Part shown: positions 5,927-13,291 of the stretch, one piece after another
How the letters are laid out: each line of letters begins with the position of its first letter
How positions within the stretch are numbered: the first letter of the stretch is position 1
Assembly: GCA_019233415.1 (NCBI GenBank)
Contig: JAFAMK010000241.1
Coordinates: 1-16,481 of the forward strand
DNA from: Vulcanimicrobiota bacterium
GTDB lineage: Bacteria; Vulcanimicrobiota; Vulcanimicrobiia; Vulcanimicrobiales; Vulcanimicrobiaceae
Direction: 5' to 3'
Length of the DNA: 16,481 bases
Made by a program: the position numbers and the translations under genes
The notes under the pieces: generated by a model
The model's input: the letters and a program-made list of their open reading frames with translations, nothing else
Told to the model about the DNA's origin: nothing
Database searches by the model: none

Positions 5927-7792
5927 GTGCCCGACGCTCCCCCCTTCCGCAAGATCCTCGTCGCGAACCGCGGCGAGATCGCGATTCGCGTCATGCGCAG
6001 TGCGAAGGAGCTGGGCTGCGCGACCGTCGCCGTCTACTCCGACGCCGACCGCGACGCGCTGCACGTGCGCTACGCCGACGAGGCGTACCACCTCGGCCCG
6101 TCCGCGCTCGCGCAGTCGTACCTAAACGCCGACAAGCTGCTCGACGTCGCGCAGCGCGCCGGCGCGGACGCGCTCCACCCCGGCTACGGATTCTTCGCCG
6201 AGAACGCCGCGTTCGCGCGGCGGATCATCGGTGCGGGCATCACCTGGATTGGGCCGCATCCCGACGCGATTGACGCGATGGGCGACAAGATTCGCTCGCG
6301 CCAGGCGATGGTCGCGGCCGGCGTCCCGGTCGTCCCCGGCGGGACCGACGCGATCGCCGACGCAAACGCCGCGCGCGCCGCAGCCGAAAAATACGGCCTG
6401 CCGCTTGCGCTCAAGGCGTCGGGCGGCGGCGGAGGCAAGGGACTGAAGGTTGCGCGCAGCGTCGAGGAGGTGGAGTCGGCGTTTTCGACCGCGCAGCGCG
6501 AGGCGAGCGCGTACTTCGGCAACCCGACGATCTACGTCGAGCGCTATCTCGAAAACCCGAAACACGTCGAGCTGCAAATCCTCGCCGACAAGCATGGTAC
6601 GGTGCTGCACGTCGGCGAGCGCGACTGCTCGCTGCAACGCCGCCATCAGAAGCTCTGGGAAGAAGCGCCGGCGCTGATTCCGGAGGCGGTGCGCGCGGGG
6701 CTGCGCGCGGCCGGCGTGCAGGCGGCGCGTTCGATCGGCTACGACTCGGTCGGCACGATCGAATGCCTCGTCAGCGGCGACGCGTTCTACTTCCTCGAGA
6801 TGAACACGCGCATCCAGGTGGAGCACACGGTTTCCGAAGAGATTTCCGGGATCGACCTCGTGCGCGAACAGATTCTCGTCGCGTCGGGACGCCCACTTGG
6901 GCTCACGCAGGACGAAGTCGACGCGAGTTTCCGCGGACATGCGATCGAGGTCCGCGTCAACGCCGAAGATCCGGCGCAGAACTTCCGCCCGGCACCCGGA
7001 ACCGTCGAGCGCTACCGCGAGCCCGGCGGGTTCGGCGTACGCGTCGATTCGGCGGCGTTCCCCGGGTTCACGATCACGCCCGACTACGACTCGATGATCG
7101 CAAAGCTCATCGTGCGCGGCCGAAACCGCGAAGAGACGCTGGCACGGCTTGCGCGCGCGATCGACGAGTACGTGATCGCCGGCGTCCCGACAACACTCGC
7201 GCTGCTGCGCGCGCTGTGCGACTTCGGCCCCGTCCGCGACGCATCGTACGGGACCGCGACGCTCGAACCGTTCGCCGCGTCGCTCGCCCTTCGACAAGCT
7301 CAGGGTGACGGGGTGGCACGTGGAGCGTCGAACGGAGTCGTCCAAGACGCGAGCGGTGCGACCGGCGCGACCAGCGCCGCATTAGATGACACCGCTGCGG
7401 CGAGCGCCGGCACGCCCGACGGCACGATCCGCGTCGAGGTGAACGACAAGCTGTTCCGCGTGCGCTTCGTCGATCTCCCCACCCCCGTCACCCTGAGCTT
7501 GTCGAAGGGCCCCGGCGGCACGACGCGGTCGGTTCCCAAGAAAGGCGGCACGACACGCTCAGCATCACCGGCCGCCGCCGGCAACGACGTCGTCGCGCCA
7601 ATGCACGGCGTCGTCGTCGAGATTCCAGTCGCGCCCAGCGCAAGCGTGAACGAAGGCGACGTCGTCGCGGTGATCGAGGCGATGAAGATGATGAACGAAA
7701 TTCGCGCACACAAGGCCGGAACCGTCGCCGCAGTCCACGTCACGGCCGGAACGACCGTCGAAGCCCGCACACCCCTCGTGACGCTCGCATGA
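5927..7792 (+). CDS. Acetyl-/propionyl-CoA carboxylase alpha subunit (biotin carboxylase + biotin carrier)
   Basis: A 621-residue fusion that carboxylates its own biotin using ATP and bicarbonate; a separate beta subunit then passes the carboxyl group to acetyl-CoA or propionyl-CoA. Domains in order: biotin carboxylase N-domain ('KILVANRGEIAIRVMRSAKE', from residue 8), ATP-grasp with glycine-rich loop 'KASGGGGGKG' (163-172) and 'EMNTRIQVEHTVSEEISG', biotin carboxylase C-domain to about 450, a linker of about 100 residues, and a biotinyl domain (about 549-621) with 'EAMKMMNEI', the biotinylated lysine being K587. The linker holds two in-frame copies, in opposite orientation, of a dispersed DNA repeat, read as 'LRQAQGDG' and 'PVTLSLSKGP', and a duplicated 'GGTTRS' motif. 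Start is GTG; AAGG lies just upstream. Propionyl-CoA is an attractive substrate given mutase and epimerase downstream, but this cannot be read from the sequence. Confidence 0.93.
   Translation: MPDAPPFRKILVANRGEIAIRVMRSAKELGCATVAVYSDADRDALHVRYADEAYHLGPSALAQSYLNADKLLDVAQRAGADALHPGYGFFAENAAFARRIIGAGITWIGPHPDAIDAMGDKIRSRQAMVAAGVPVVPGGTDAIADANAARAAAEKYGLPLALKASGGGGGKGLKVARSVEEVESAFSTAQREASAYFGNPTIYVERYLENPKHVELQILADKHGTVLHVGERDCSLQRRHQKLWEEAPALIPEAVRAGLRAAGVQAARSIGYDSVGTIECLVSGDAFYFLEMNTRIQVEHTVSEEISGIDLVREQILVASGRPLGLTQDEVDASFRGHAIEVRVNAEDPAQNFRPAPGTVERYREPGGFGVRVDSAAFPGFTITPDYDSMIAKLIVRGRNREETLARLARAIDEYVIAGVPTTLALLRALCDFGPVRDASYGTATLEPFAASLALRQAQGDGVARGASNGVVQDASGATGATSAALDDTAAASAGTPDGTIRVEVNDKLFRVRFVDLPTPVTLSLSKGPGGTTRSVPKKGGTTRSASPAAAGNDVVAPMHGVVVEIPVAPSASVNEGDVVAVIEAMKMMNEIRAHKAGTVAAVHVTAGTTVEARTPLVTLA
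7287..7313 (+). repeat. Dispersed repeat, left arm of a 27-bp inverted pair
   Basis: A copy of the 'CTTCGACAAGCTCAGG' family lying inside the carboxylase alpha gene. It is exactly complementary over 27 bp to the copy at 7483-7509, with 169 bp between them. It is read in frame as 'LRQAQGDG'. Such repeats are scattered in many genomes and are usually intergenic. Confidence 0.9.
7483..7509 (-). repeat. Dispersed repeat, right arm of a 27-bp inverted pair
   Basis: The perfect reverse complement of 7287-7313, read in frame as 'PVTLSLSKG' in the carboxylase linker. The two arms could form a long stem in DNA or mRNA. Immediately after it the protein repeats 'GGTTRS' twice (around 7513-7563), a further sign of local duplication. 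Confidence 0.9.
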
Positions 7793-8202
7793 AACGCGAC
7801 TGGTTCACGATCGTCCTGCGCGTCGCGCTGGCGATCGGGTTTGGTATCGACGGCTTCGTCGGCGTGCTCTCGCTGTTCGCGCCGCAACTGCTCGAACCGT
7901 TGCTCGACGTCCCGGTGAAGGACATCACGGCGGTGCAGATCGGCGGCGGCGAGTTCGTGGTCGCCGCGCTCGTCTACGCGCTCGCGTTCGCCGACCCGCG
8001 GCGGTTCCGGCCGCTGCTGTGGCTGTGCGCACTCGATCAGCTATTTGCCGTCGTGCTTCCAGCGTTGGCGCTGGCTCACGGTACGGTACCCGGCACGTGG
8101 AAGATCATCGCGCCGATTCCGTTCCAGGCGCTGCTCGCGCTGCTGTTTGCCTACGCGGCTTTGCCGGGTCGGAACCGCAGTGCGACGCCGTTCATGCAGT
8201 AG
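7789..8202 (+). CDS. Four-helix integral membrane protein of unknown function
   Basis: A 137-residue protein with four predicted hydrophobic helices (about 8-31, 49-67, 74-97, 107-126) and short loops; both termini are probably cytoplasmic. It contains 'GFGIDGFVGVLSLFAPQLL' and 'VQIGGGEFVVAALVYALAFA', which resemble small DoxX/DUF4345-like membrane proteins, but I do not recognise a definite family. The ATG overlaps the carboxylase stop as ATGA, so it is probably translated with that operon. Its last 17 codons run antisense across the 3' end of msrB (8151-8202), a 52-bp convergent overlap. No catalytic motif is visible and no function is assigned. Confidence 0.8.
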   Translation: MKRDWFTIVLRVALAIGFGIDGFVGVLSLFAPQLLEPLLDVPVKDITAVQIGGGEFVVAALVYALAFADPRRFRPLLWLCALDQLFAVVLPALALAHGTVPGTWKIIAPIPFQALLALLFAYAALPGRNRSATPFMQ

Positions 8203-8630
8203 CGCAGTCCGGTCGGCTTCGGGCCGTCGTCGAAGACGTGGCCGAGGTGGCCGTCGCAGCGGCGGCACTGCACGGCCGTGCGAATCCCGAGCATCGGCTC
8301 CGAGGCGTCGCTGCGCGTCGTCACCGCGTGCGGCAAGGGTGCCCAGAAGCTCGGCCAACCCGTACCGCTGTCGAACTTCGTCTTCGACGAGTACAGCGAC
8401 AGATCGCAGCCTGCGCATGCGTACGTCCCCGCCCGCGTCTCCTCGTCGAGCGGGCTCGAAAACGCCCGCTCGGTCGCCTCGTGCCGCAGCACCTCGTACG
8501 ACTCGGGCGGCAGGAGCTTCCGCCACTCCGCATCGGTGTGGGTGACCATCGCCTCGGCGGCGCGAGCCACCGCCCCGCCCGCGAGGAACAGGCCGGCGAT
8601 CCCGGCGAGGACTGCGCTGCGCTTCGTCAC
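8151..8630 (-). CDS. msrB: Exported peptide-methionine (R)-S-oxide reductase MsrB
   Basis: A 159-residue enzyme that reduces methionine-R-sulfoxide in damaged proteins. The N-terminus is a Sec-type signal ('TKRSAVLAGIAGLFLAGGAV', cleavage near ARA|AE, residue 25), so it should act in the periplasm or at the membrane rather than the cytosol. The SelR/MsrB domain fills about 31-155: zinc cysteines C72 and C75 ('CAGC'), C122 and C125 ('CRRC'), 'FDSGTGWPSFW' (86-96), 'GHLGHVFDDGP' (127-137) and catalytic C145 in 'LRYCMNG'. Start is GTG at 8630. No msrA, thioredoxin or membrane electron donor is adjacent. The 3' end overlaps the convergent membrane-protein gene by 52 bp. Confidence 0.95.
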   Translation of the reverse strand: MTKRSAVLAGIAGLFLAGGAVARAAEAMVTHTDAEWRKLLPPESYEVLRHEATERAFSSPLDEETRAGTYACAGCDLSLYSSKTKFDSGTGWPSFWAPLPHAVTTRSDASEPMLGIRTAVQCRRCDGHLGHVFDDGPKPTGLRYCMNGVALRFRPGKAA

Positions 8631-8708
8631 GGTCTTAGGGTACCACGCACGGGGGCGACGGTCTGTAGCCGGGCTGACACCGCCGCCAACGTCCTCCGCG
8701 CTCTGGGT

Positions 8709-9068
8709 TCAGAGATCGAGCTTGAGGGTGCAGGCCGATGAATATGTGCCGCCATGCGGGATGATGAACCAGTCGAAGGCGAGCACGAGACCCGCGACTA
8801 GGACGCTCACGGCAGCCAGGCCCACCGACTCTTGGGGCCAGCGCCGACTTACGACCATACCAATGGCGAACACGACGACACCTCCGAGGATCAGCGGCGC
8901 GCCGACCGTCAGCACCGTCGCTGCGACTGCGAGAAATGCGCCGTAGTCGACGGGGCAATCGTGTGGGATGGCGGCGACCACGGGCGCTAAAAGGATCGTG
9001 TCGATGATCCCGGCGATCACCCAGGCCGCGCGAGTACGGCGGTTCAGTCGTGGGGGTTGTGCGGTCAT
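8709..9068 (-). CDS. Small three-helix membrane protein, unknown
   Basis: A 119-residue protein with hydrophobic helices at about 15-34, 45-73 and 82-100, and a polar C-terminal tail containing 'IPHGGTYSSACTLKLDL'. It has cysteines in the first loop ('IPHDCPVDYG') and in the tail that might form an extracytoplasmic disulfide. I chose the ATG at 9068 because GAGG lies 8 bases upstream; ATGs at 9074 and 9092 are in the same frame but fit the ribosome site less well. I do not recognise the family. It points away from the mutase gene and is 78 bp upstream of msrB on the same strand-side but after msrB's start, so it has its own promoter. Function unknown. Confidence 0.7.
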   Translation of the reverse strand: MTAQPPRLNRRTRAAWVIAGIIDTILLAPVVAAIPHDCPVDYGAFLAVAATVLTVGAPLILGGVVVFAIGMVVSRRWPQESVGLAAVSVLVAGLVLAFDWFIIPHGGTYSSACTLKLDL

Positions 9069-9109
9069 GTCCATGCCCTCAGGAGACCACACCCGCGCTT
9101 GCCTCGCCG

Positions 9110-9125
9110 TCCGTAGTTCTACGGA
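9110..9125. promoter_or_regulatory. 16-bp palindrome in divergent promoter region
   Basis: TCCGTAG-TT-CTACGGA is a perfect dyad with 7-bp arms and a 2-bp centre, located between the divergent membrane-protein gene (start 9068) and mutase gene (start 9234). The short centre suits a dimeric regulator site better than an RNA hairpin. No regulator is encoded nearby, so the operator role is a guess. Confidence 0.35.
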
Positions 9126-9165
9126 ACCCTCATTTTGACAGGCCGCCGCCCTGGTTAGGAAGGCG

Positions 9166-9230
9166 TCCTTCGACAGGCTCAGGATGACGGGGAGGGCTCA
9201 GGATGACGGGGGGTGTCCTTCGAAGGCTCT
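9166..9230 (+). repeat. Cluster of degenerate dispersed-repeat copies
   Basis: Three partial copies of the same family as at 7287-7313. The first (9166-9192) is nearly complete, with G for A in the core. Its second half, 'GGCTCAGGATGACGGGG', is directly repeated at 9195-9211 (period 19 bp). A third fragment starting 'TCCTTCGAAGGCTC' (9216-9229) forms the 10-bp palindrome CCTTCGAAGG (9217-9226). The cluster sits immediately before the mutase start. Confidence 0.85.
9222..9226 (+). promoter_or_regulatory. Shine-Dalgarno site for mutase, inside repeat fragment
   Basis: GAAGG lies 7 bases before the GTG at 9234 and is part of the palindromic repeat remnant CCTTCGAAGG. It favours 9234 over the upstream in-frame GTG at 9213, which lies inside the repeat and lacks a site. 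Read this way, the repeat supplies the ribosome-binding site. Confidence 0.5.
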
Positions 9231-9233
9231 GGC

Positions 9234-10811
<1,578 letters not shown>

Positions 10812-10851
10812 TCCACCAAGAATCGGCCCATGCTACGACGAAGACCGGCAC

Positions 10852-11274
10852 ATGAGCGAAGGAGGCAAGTTTCTGCCCGACCTCATTCTCCGAGACGAGT
10901 CGGGCAGCGCGATCGTGGTCGTCGAGGTCAAGAACAAGATTCAGGACGTTGACCGTCCGTTCTTCTACCGCCAACTCGACGAATATCTTCGCCATGCGAT
11001 GCCGGATACTGCCAAGCCGTTCACGATCGTTGTAGATCGTGACTCGATCGAGATTTTCCGAGGTACGCCCGTCGCTGCCGAACCTATCCGGCTCGACACC
11101 TCCATCTTGTCGGCCTATGATGCGGACTTCAGGAGACGCTCGAAATATGCGTCGTACTTGGAGCGGCTCGTCGAGGTATGGCTTGATGACGTCGCGCATC
11201 ACTGGCGATTCGATCCGGCTCCGGCCGAGGAGCACCTTCCAGCCGAGCTGACGGAAGCGCTCAGAGCGGCGTAG
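10852..11274 (+). CDS. PD-(D/E)XK nuclease-like protein (HsdR N-terminal type)
   Basis: A 140-residue protein with a readable PD-(D/E)XK core: P9-D10 in 'FLPDLILRDESG', then E25-V-K27 in 'IVVVEVKNK' and Q41...Y45 in 'YRQLDEYLRHA', the pattern of type I restriction HsdR N-terminal and related nuclease-fold domains. A second strand region 'PFTIVVDRDSIEIFRG' (56-71) also fits that fold. The first catalytic residue comes at position 10, closer to the N-terminus than is usual, so the preceding helix may be missing or the start wrong. AAGGAGG (10859-10865), a very strong ribosome site, lies inside the first codons, 7 bases before an in-frame CTG. The gene abuts the PIN gene and has visibly lower GC than its neighbours. 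Nuclease activity, and a defence or toxin role, are inferred. Confidence 0.66.
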   Translation: MSEGGKFLPDLILRDESGSAIVVVEVKNKIQDVDRPFFYRQLDEYLRHAMPDTAKPFTIVVDRDSIEIFRGTPVAAEPIRLDTSILSAYDADFRRRSKYASYLERLVEVWLDDVAHHWRFDPAPAEEHLPAELTEALRAA

Positions 11275-11892
11275 GTGCGAACGCTCTACGCCGAGACGAA
11301 CTTCCTCGTCGGATATGCCGCGGGTCAAAGGGCCAAGTTCGATGTGATCCTGCAGGCGGCGAGCACACCCGAGGCGAGGATTCGGGTCCCCGAGGTCTGC
11401 GTCATGGAGGCACTCGTTGCGATCGACCGCAAGATCGCCGAATCCAAGCGTTTCGCGACTGACATCGGGTCGCGTTTGCGAGACCTACGGATCAGCGTCT
11501 CCTCAACGTCTGCGACGACGGCAGCTAAGACCTTGGAGCAAGCCCGCGTCGATCTCGCCACATTTGACGACGACGTGCTCGCTCGACGCGACCACGCTCT
11601 CACGTTCCTTGCAGCCCACGGAGCATTCTTCTCATTTGATGCTGCTTGGTTCCGCGACGCCGCCCGCCGCGGACTCATCGCGGCGCAACGAGACTCGCTG
11701 ATCCTGAGCGCCGTTCTGCGCGATGCTGCGCTGCTTGGAGGTGATGCCTTGTTCATCACGGAGAACAAGCTCGACTTCGACACGCCGAGCGTCAGAGGTG
11801 CACTTCTCGCCACGGGCGTCAAATGGACGGATGACGCCGGCATTGCTCTCGCCTTCATGCAAGGTCATCGGCGCTGGAGCGAACTACCGTGA
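11275..11892 (+). CDS. PIN-domain protein (putative ribonuclease)
   Basis: A 205-residue protein starting GTG immediately after the nuclease-like gene's TAG. PIN-like features: 'LYAETNFLVGYA' (4-15), where E7 replaces the more common Asp and T8/N9 are kept; 'VPEVCVMEALVAI' (38-50) with E45; 'QRDSLILSAVLRDA' (138-151) with D140; and 'ALFITENKLDFD' (158-169), the 'hydrophobic strand then N-x-x-D-F' ending typical of PIN proteins. A middle segment (about 60-130), probably helical, makes it longer than VapC-type toxins (about 130). PIN proteins are usually metal-dependent RNases, often toxins. No VapB-like antitoxin is next to it; its partner is the PD-(D/E)XK-like protein. The stop overlaps the epimerase GTG (11889-11892). 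Fold is likely; activity unproven. Confidence 0.7.
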   Translation: MRTLYAETNFLVGYAAGQRAKFDVILQAASTPEARIRVPEVCVMEALVAIDRKIAESKRFATDIGSRLRDLRISVSSTSATTAAKTLEQARVDLATFDDDVLARRDHALTFLAAHGAFFSFDAAWFRDAARRGLIAAQRDSLILSAVLRDAALLGGDALFITENKLDFDTPSVRGALLATGVKWTDDAGIALAFMQGHRRWSELP

Positions 11893-12296
11893 TCGACGCG
11901 CCGATCGACCACGTCGCGATCGTCGTCAAAGACCTCGACGCAGTGGTCGCACTCTACACGCAGACGCTGGGGTTCACCGAGGTCTACCGTGAGATCGTGG
12001 CCGATCAGGAGATCGAGGCGGTCGGATTGCGGACCGGCGATGCGGTGATCGAGCTGCTCCGCCCGCTCAGCGAGGATTCGCCGATCGCGCGCTACCGCGG
12101 CGATGCCGAGACGAAGCTGCACCACACCGCGTACCGCGTCGCGGATATTCATGCCGAACTGGCACGGCTGAAGGCGGCTGGAGTTCGGCTGATCGACGAA
12201 GAGCCGCGGAAGGGCGCGCACGGCAACACGATCGCGTTCCTGCACCCGAAGTCGACCGCCGGCGTGCTGATCGAACTCTGCCAACCTGCCGGCTAG
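11889..12296 (+). CDS. mce: Methylmalonyl-CoA epimerase
   Basis: A 135-residue vicinal-oxygen-chelate (glyoxalase) family protein converting (S)- to (R)-methylmalonyl-CoA, linking propionyl-CoA carboxylase to the mutase. Diagnostic segments: 'IDHVAIVVKDLDAVVALYTQ' (6-25), 'LHHTAYRVADI' (77-87), 'VRLIDEEPRKGAHG' (99-112) and 'IAFLHPKSTAGVLIELCQ' (115-132), the last being close to the family signature. Likely divalent-metal ligands are H8, E55, H78 or H79, and E129. The start is GTG overlapping the PIN stop by 4 bp, so today it is coupled to the inserted pair, though its natural partner is the mutase 1.1 kb upstream. Length is normal for the family. Confidence 0.95.
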   Translation: MIDAPIDHVAIVVKDLDAVVALYTQTLGFTEVYREIVADQEIEAVGLRTGDAVIELLRPLSEDSPIARYRGDAETKLHHTAYRVADIHAELARLKAAGVRLIDEEPRKGAHGNTIAFLHPKSTAGVLIELCQPAG

Positions 12297-12303
12297 AAGC
12301 CGG
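12289..12303 (+). terminator. Short hairpin over the epimerase stop codon
   Basis: CCGGCT-AGA-AGCCGG makes a 6-bp GC stem with a 3-base loop across the TAG of the epimerase gene. There is no T-run, so it is at best a weak or Rho-assisted terminator. Confidence 0.3.
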
Positions 12304-12336
12304 AACCCTCCGGCGTGCTCGGCCGTTGGGTGGTAC

Positions 12337-13266
12337 ATGTCGGCGAAACGCTTCTTCCGCGCCGCCGCGACCGCACTGGTCGCTGTCACCGCTCTCGGTG
12401 CCGCGCCGCCGCCGTCAGCGCCGCCCGAGACGCCCGCTGACGCGCTGTACCTCGCGGCGCGCGAAGCGCGTTCGCAGAGCGCGTATGCGCGCTACGCCGT
12501 CTATGCGACGGTCGTGCGCTTTCGCAACGGCGCACACCAGGTGGTGAGCACCTGGGACACGGTTGAGGATTTGCGGCGACGGCTCGTTCACGCGCACGCG
12601 CTTCGGCGCGAGGAAGCCGCGCACCCACACGTTCCACACGGAATCAACATCGGGATGGGCGCCGGTCCGAGCGGTGTGATGCCAGCCGGGCAGATGCCGC
12701 CGAAGGGTGCGGTCCTCAACCGCGAGCCGACCGAGGACCCGATCGGCCAACTAACGTTCGCGGTCGATCAAGACTTCGGACTTGCGCTCAACGCGCAGCC
12801 CATCGCTGCGACCGCCGACATGAGCCAAGTCGCCGCAAGCGTCACGGCGCTGCCGCACATCGGCCGCACCGGCACGGTCGCGCGCACGTACGTCGTGACC
12901 GACCTCGGCGACCTCGCCGAAGACGGCGTCGCGCTCCATCACCTCGGCTTGAAGCCGCTGCGCGACCCACACCGCTTCCGGCTGCGTGAACTGTGGATCG
13001 ATGCGAAGACCGCGCTCCCGACGCGTGCGGTCGTCGCCGGGATCGGGAACCACGCGCCGCTCGACGGCATCGACTGGCGCGTCGAGTTCACGCAACTGCA
13101 GGGCGGAACGTACGTGGCGCGCGAGGTCGCGCTCGCGCCGCTCGAAACCGGCGGCGGCCGCCTCGACGACGTGACGATCTCGTTCGACGAAGTCCGCCCG
13201 ACGAACCGGCTCACCCCGCTGGAGTCGCTCGGGCTCTCGGGTGACGTCGGAATCACCGATCCCTGA
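12337..13266 (+). CDS. Exported protein of unknown function
   Basis: A 309-residue protein with a Sec signal ('KRFFRAAATALVAVTALGAA', residues 4-23; cleavage near AA|PP). The mature part opens with a helix 'DALYLAAREARSQSAYARYA' and then alternating beta-like segments: 'AVYATVVRFRNGAHQVVSTW', a His-rich loop 'HPHVPHGINIGMGAG' (96-110) and, near the end, 'WRVEFTQLQGGTYVAREVAL'. 'LRELWIDAKTALPTRAVVAG' and what follows look like the lipoprotein-carrier (LolA/LolB) type of beta sheet, where a protein reports a 'wetted' or modified state, but no family is assigned. The His-rich loop might bind metal. It follows the epimerase by 40 bp and shares a convergent hairpin with the DUF4127 gene. Function unknown. 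Confidence 0.75.
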   Translation: MSAKRFFRAAATALVAVTALGAAPPPSAPPETPADALYLAAREARSQSAYARYAVYATVVRFRNGAHQVVSTWDTVEDLRRRLVHAHALRREEAAHPHVPHGINIGMGAGPSGVMPAGQMPPKGAVLNREPTEDPIGQLTFAVDQDFGLALNAQPIAATADMSQVAASVTALPHIGRTGTVARTYVVTDLGDLAEDGVALHHLGLKPLRDPHRFRLRELWIDAKTALPTRAVVAGIGNHAPLDGIDWRVEFTQLQGGTYVAREVALAPLETGGGRLDDVTISFDEVRPTNRLTPLESLGLSGDVGITDP

Positions 13267-13291
13267 TCGGCGCACGCTTTAGCGCACGATC
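13265..13291. terminator. Hairpin between convergent genes
   Basis: GATCGGCGC pairs with GCGC-A-CGATC around an 8-base loop: nine base pairs with one bulged A. It covers the stop codons of both converging genes (TGA 13264-13266 and, on the minus strand, TAA at 13281-13279). No T-run flanks it on either side, so termination is inferred from position. Confidence 0.35.

Noticed and set aside
6122..7345. A 407-codon open frame on the minus strand inside the carboxylase gene
   Set aside because: It is antisense to a well-supported biotin carboxylase, has Arg/Asp/Val-rich composition typical of GC-rich shadow frames, and matches nothing.
7287..7509. The inverted repeat pair as a miniature transposon (MITE) with cargo
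   Set aside because: The DNA between the arms encodes carboxylase-like residues rather than foreign sequence, and no target-site duplication is visible.
9135..9162. A perfect -35-like TTGACA (9135-9140) before the mutase
   Set aside because: The best -10-like hexamer, TAGGAA at 9156, has 15-bp spacing and few matches to TATAAT, so I do not call a promoter.
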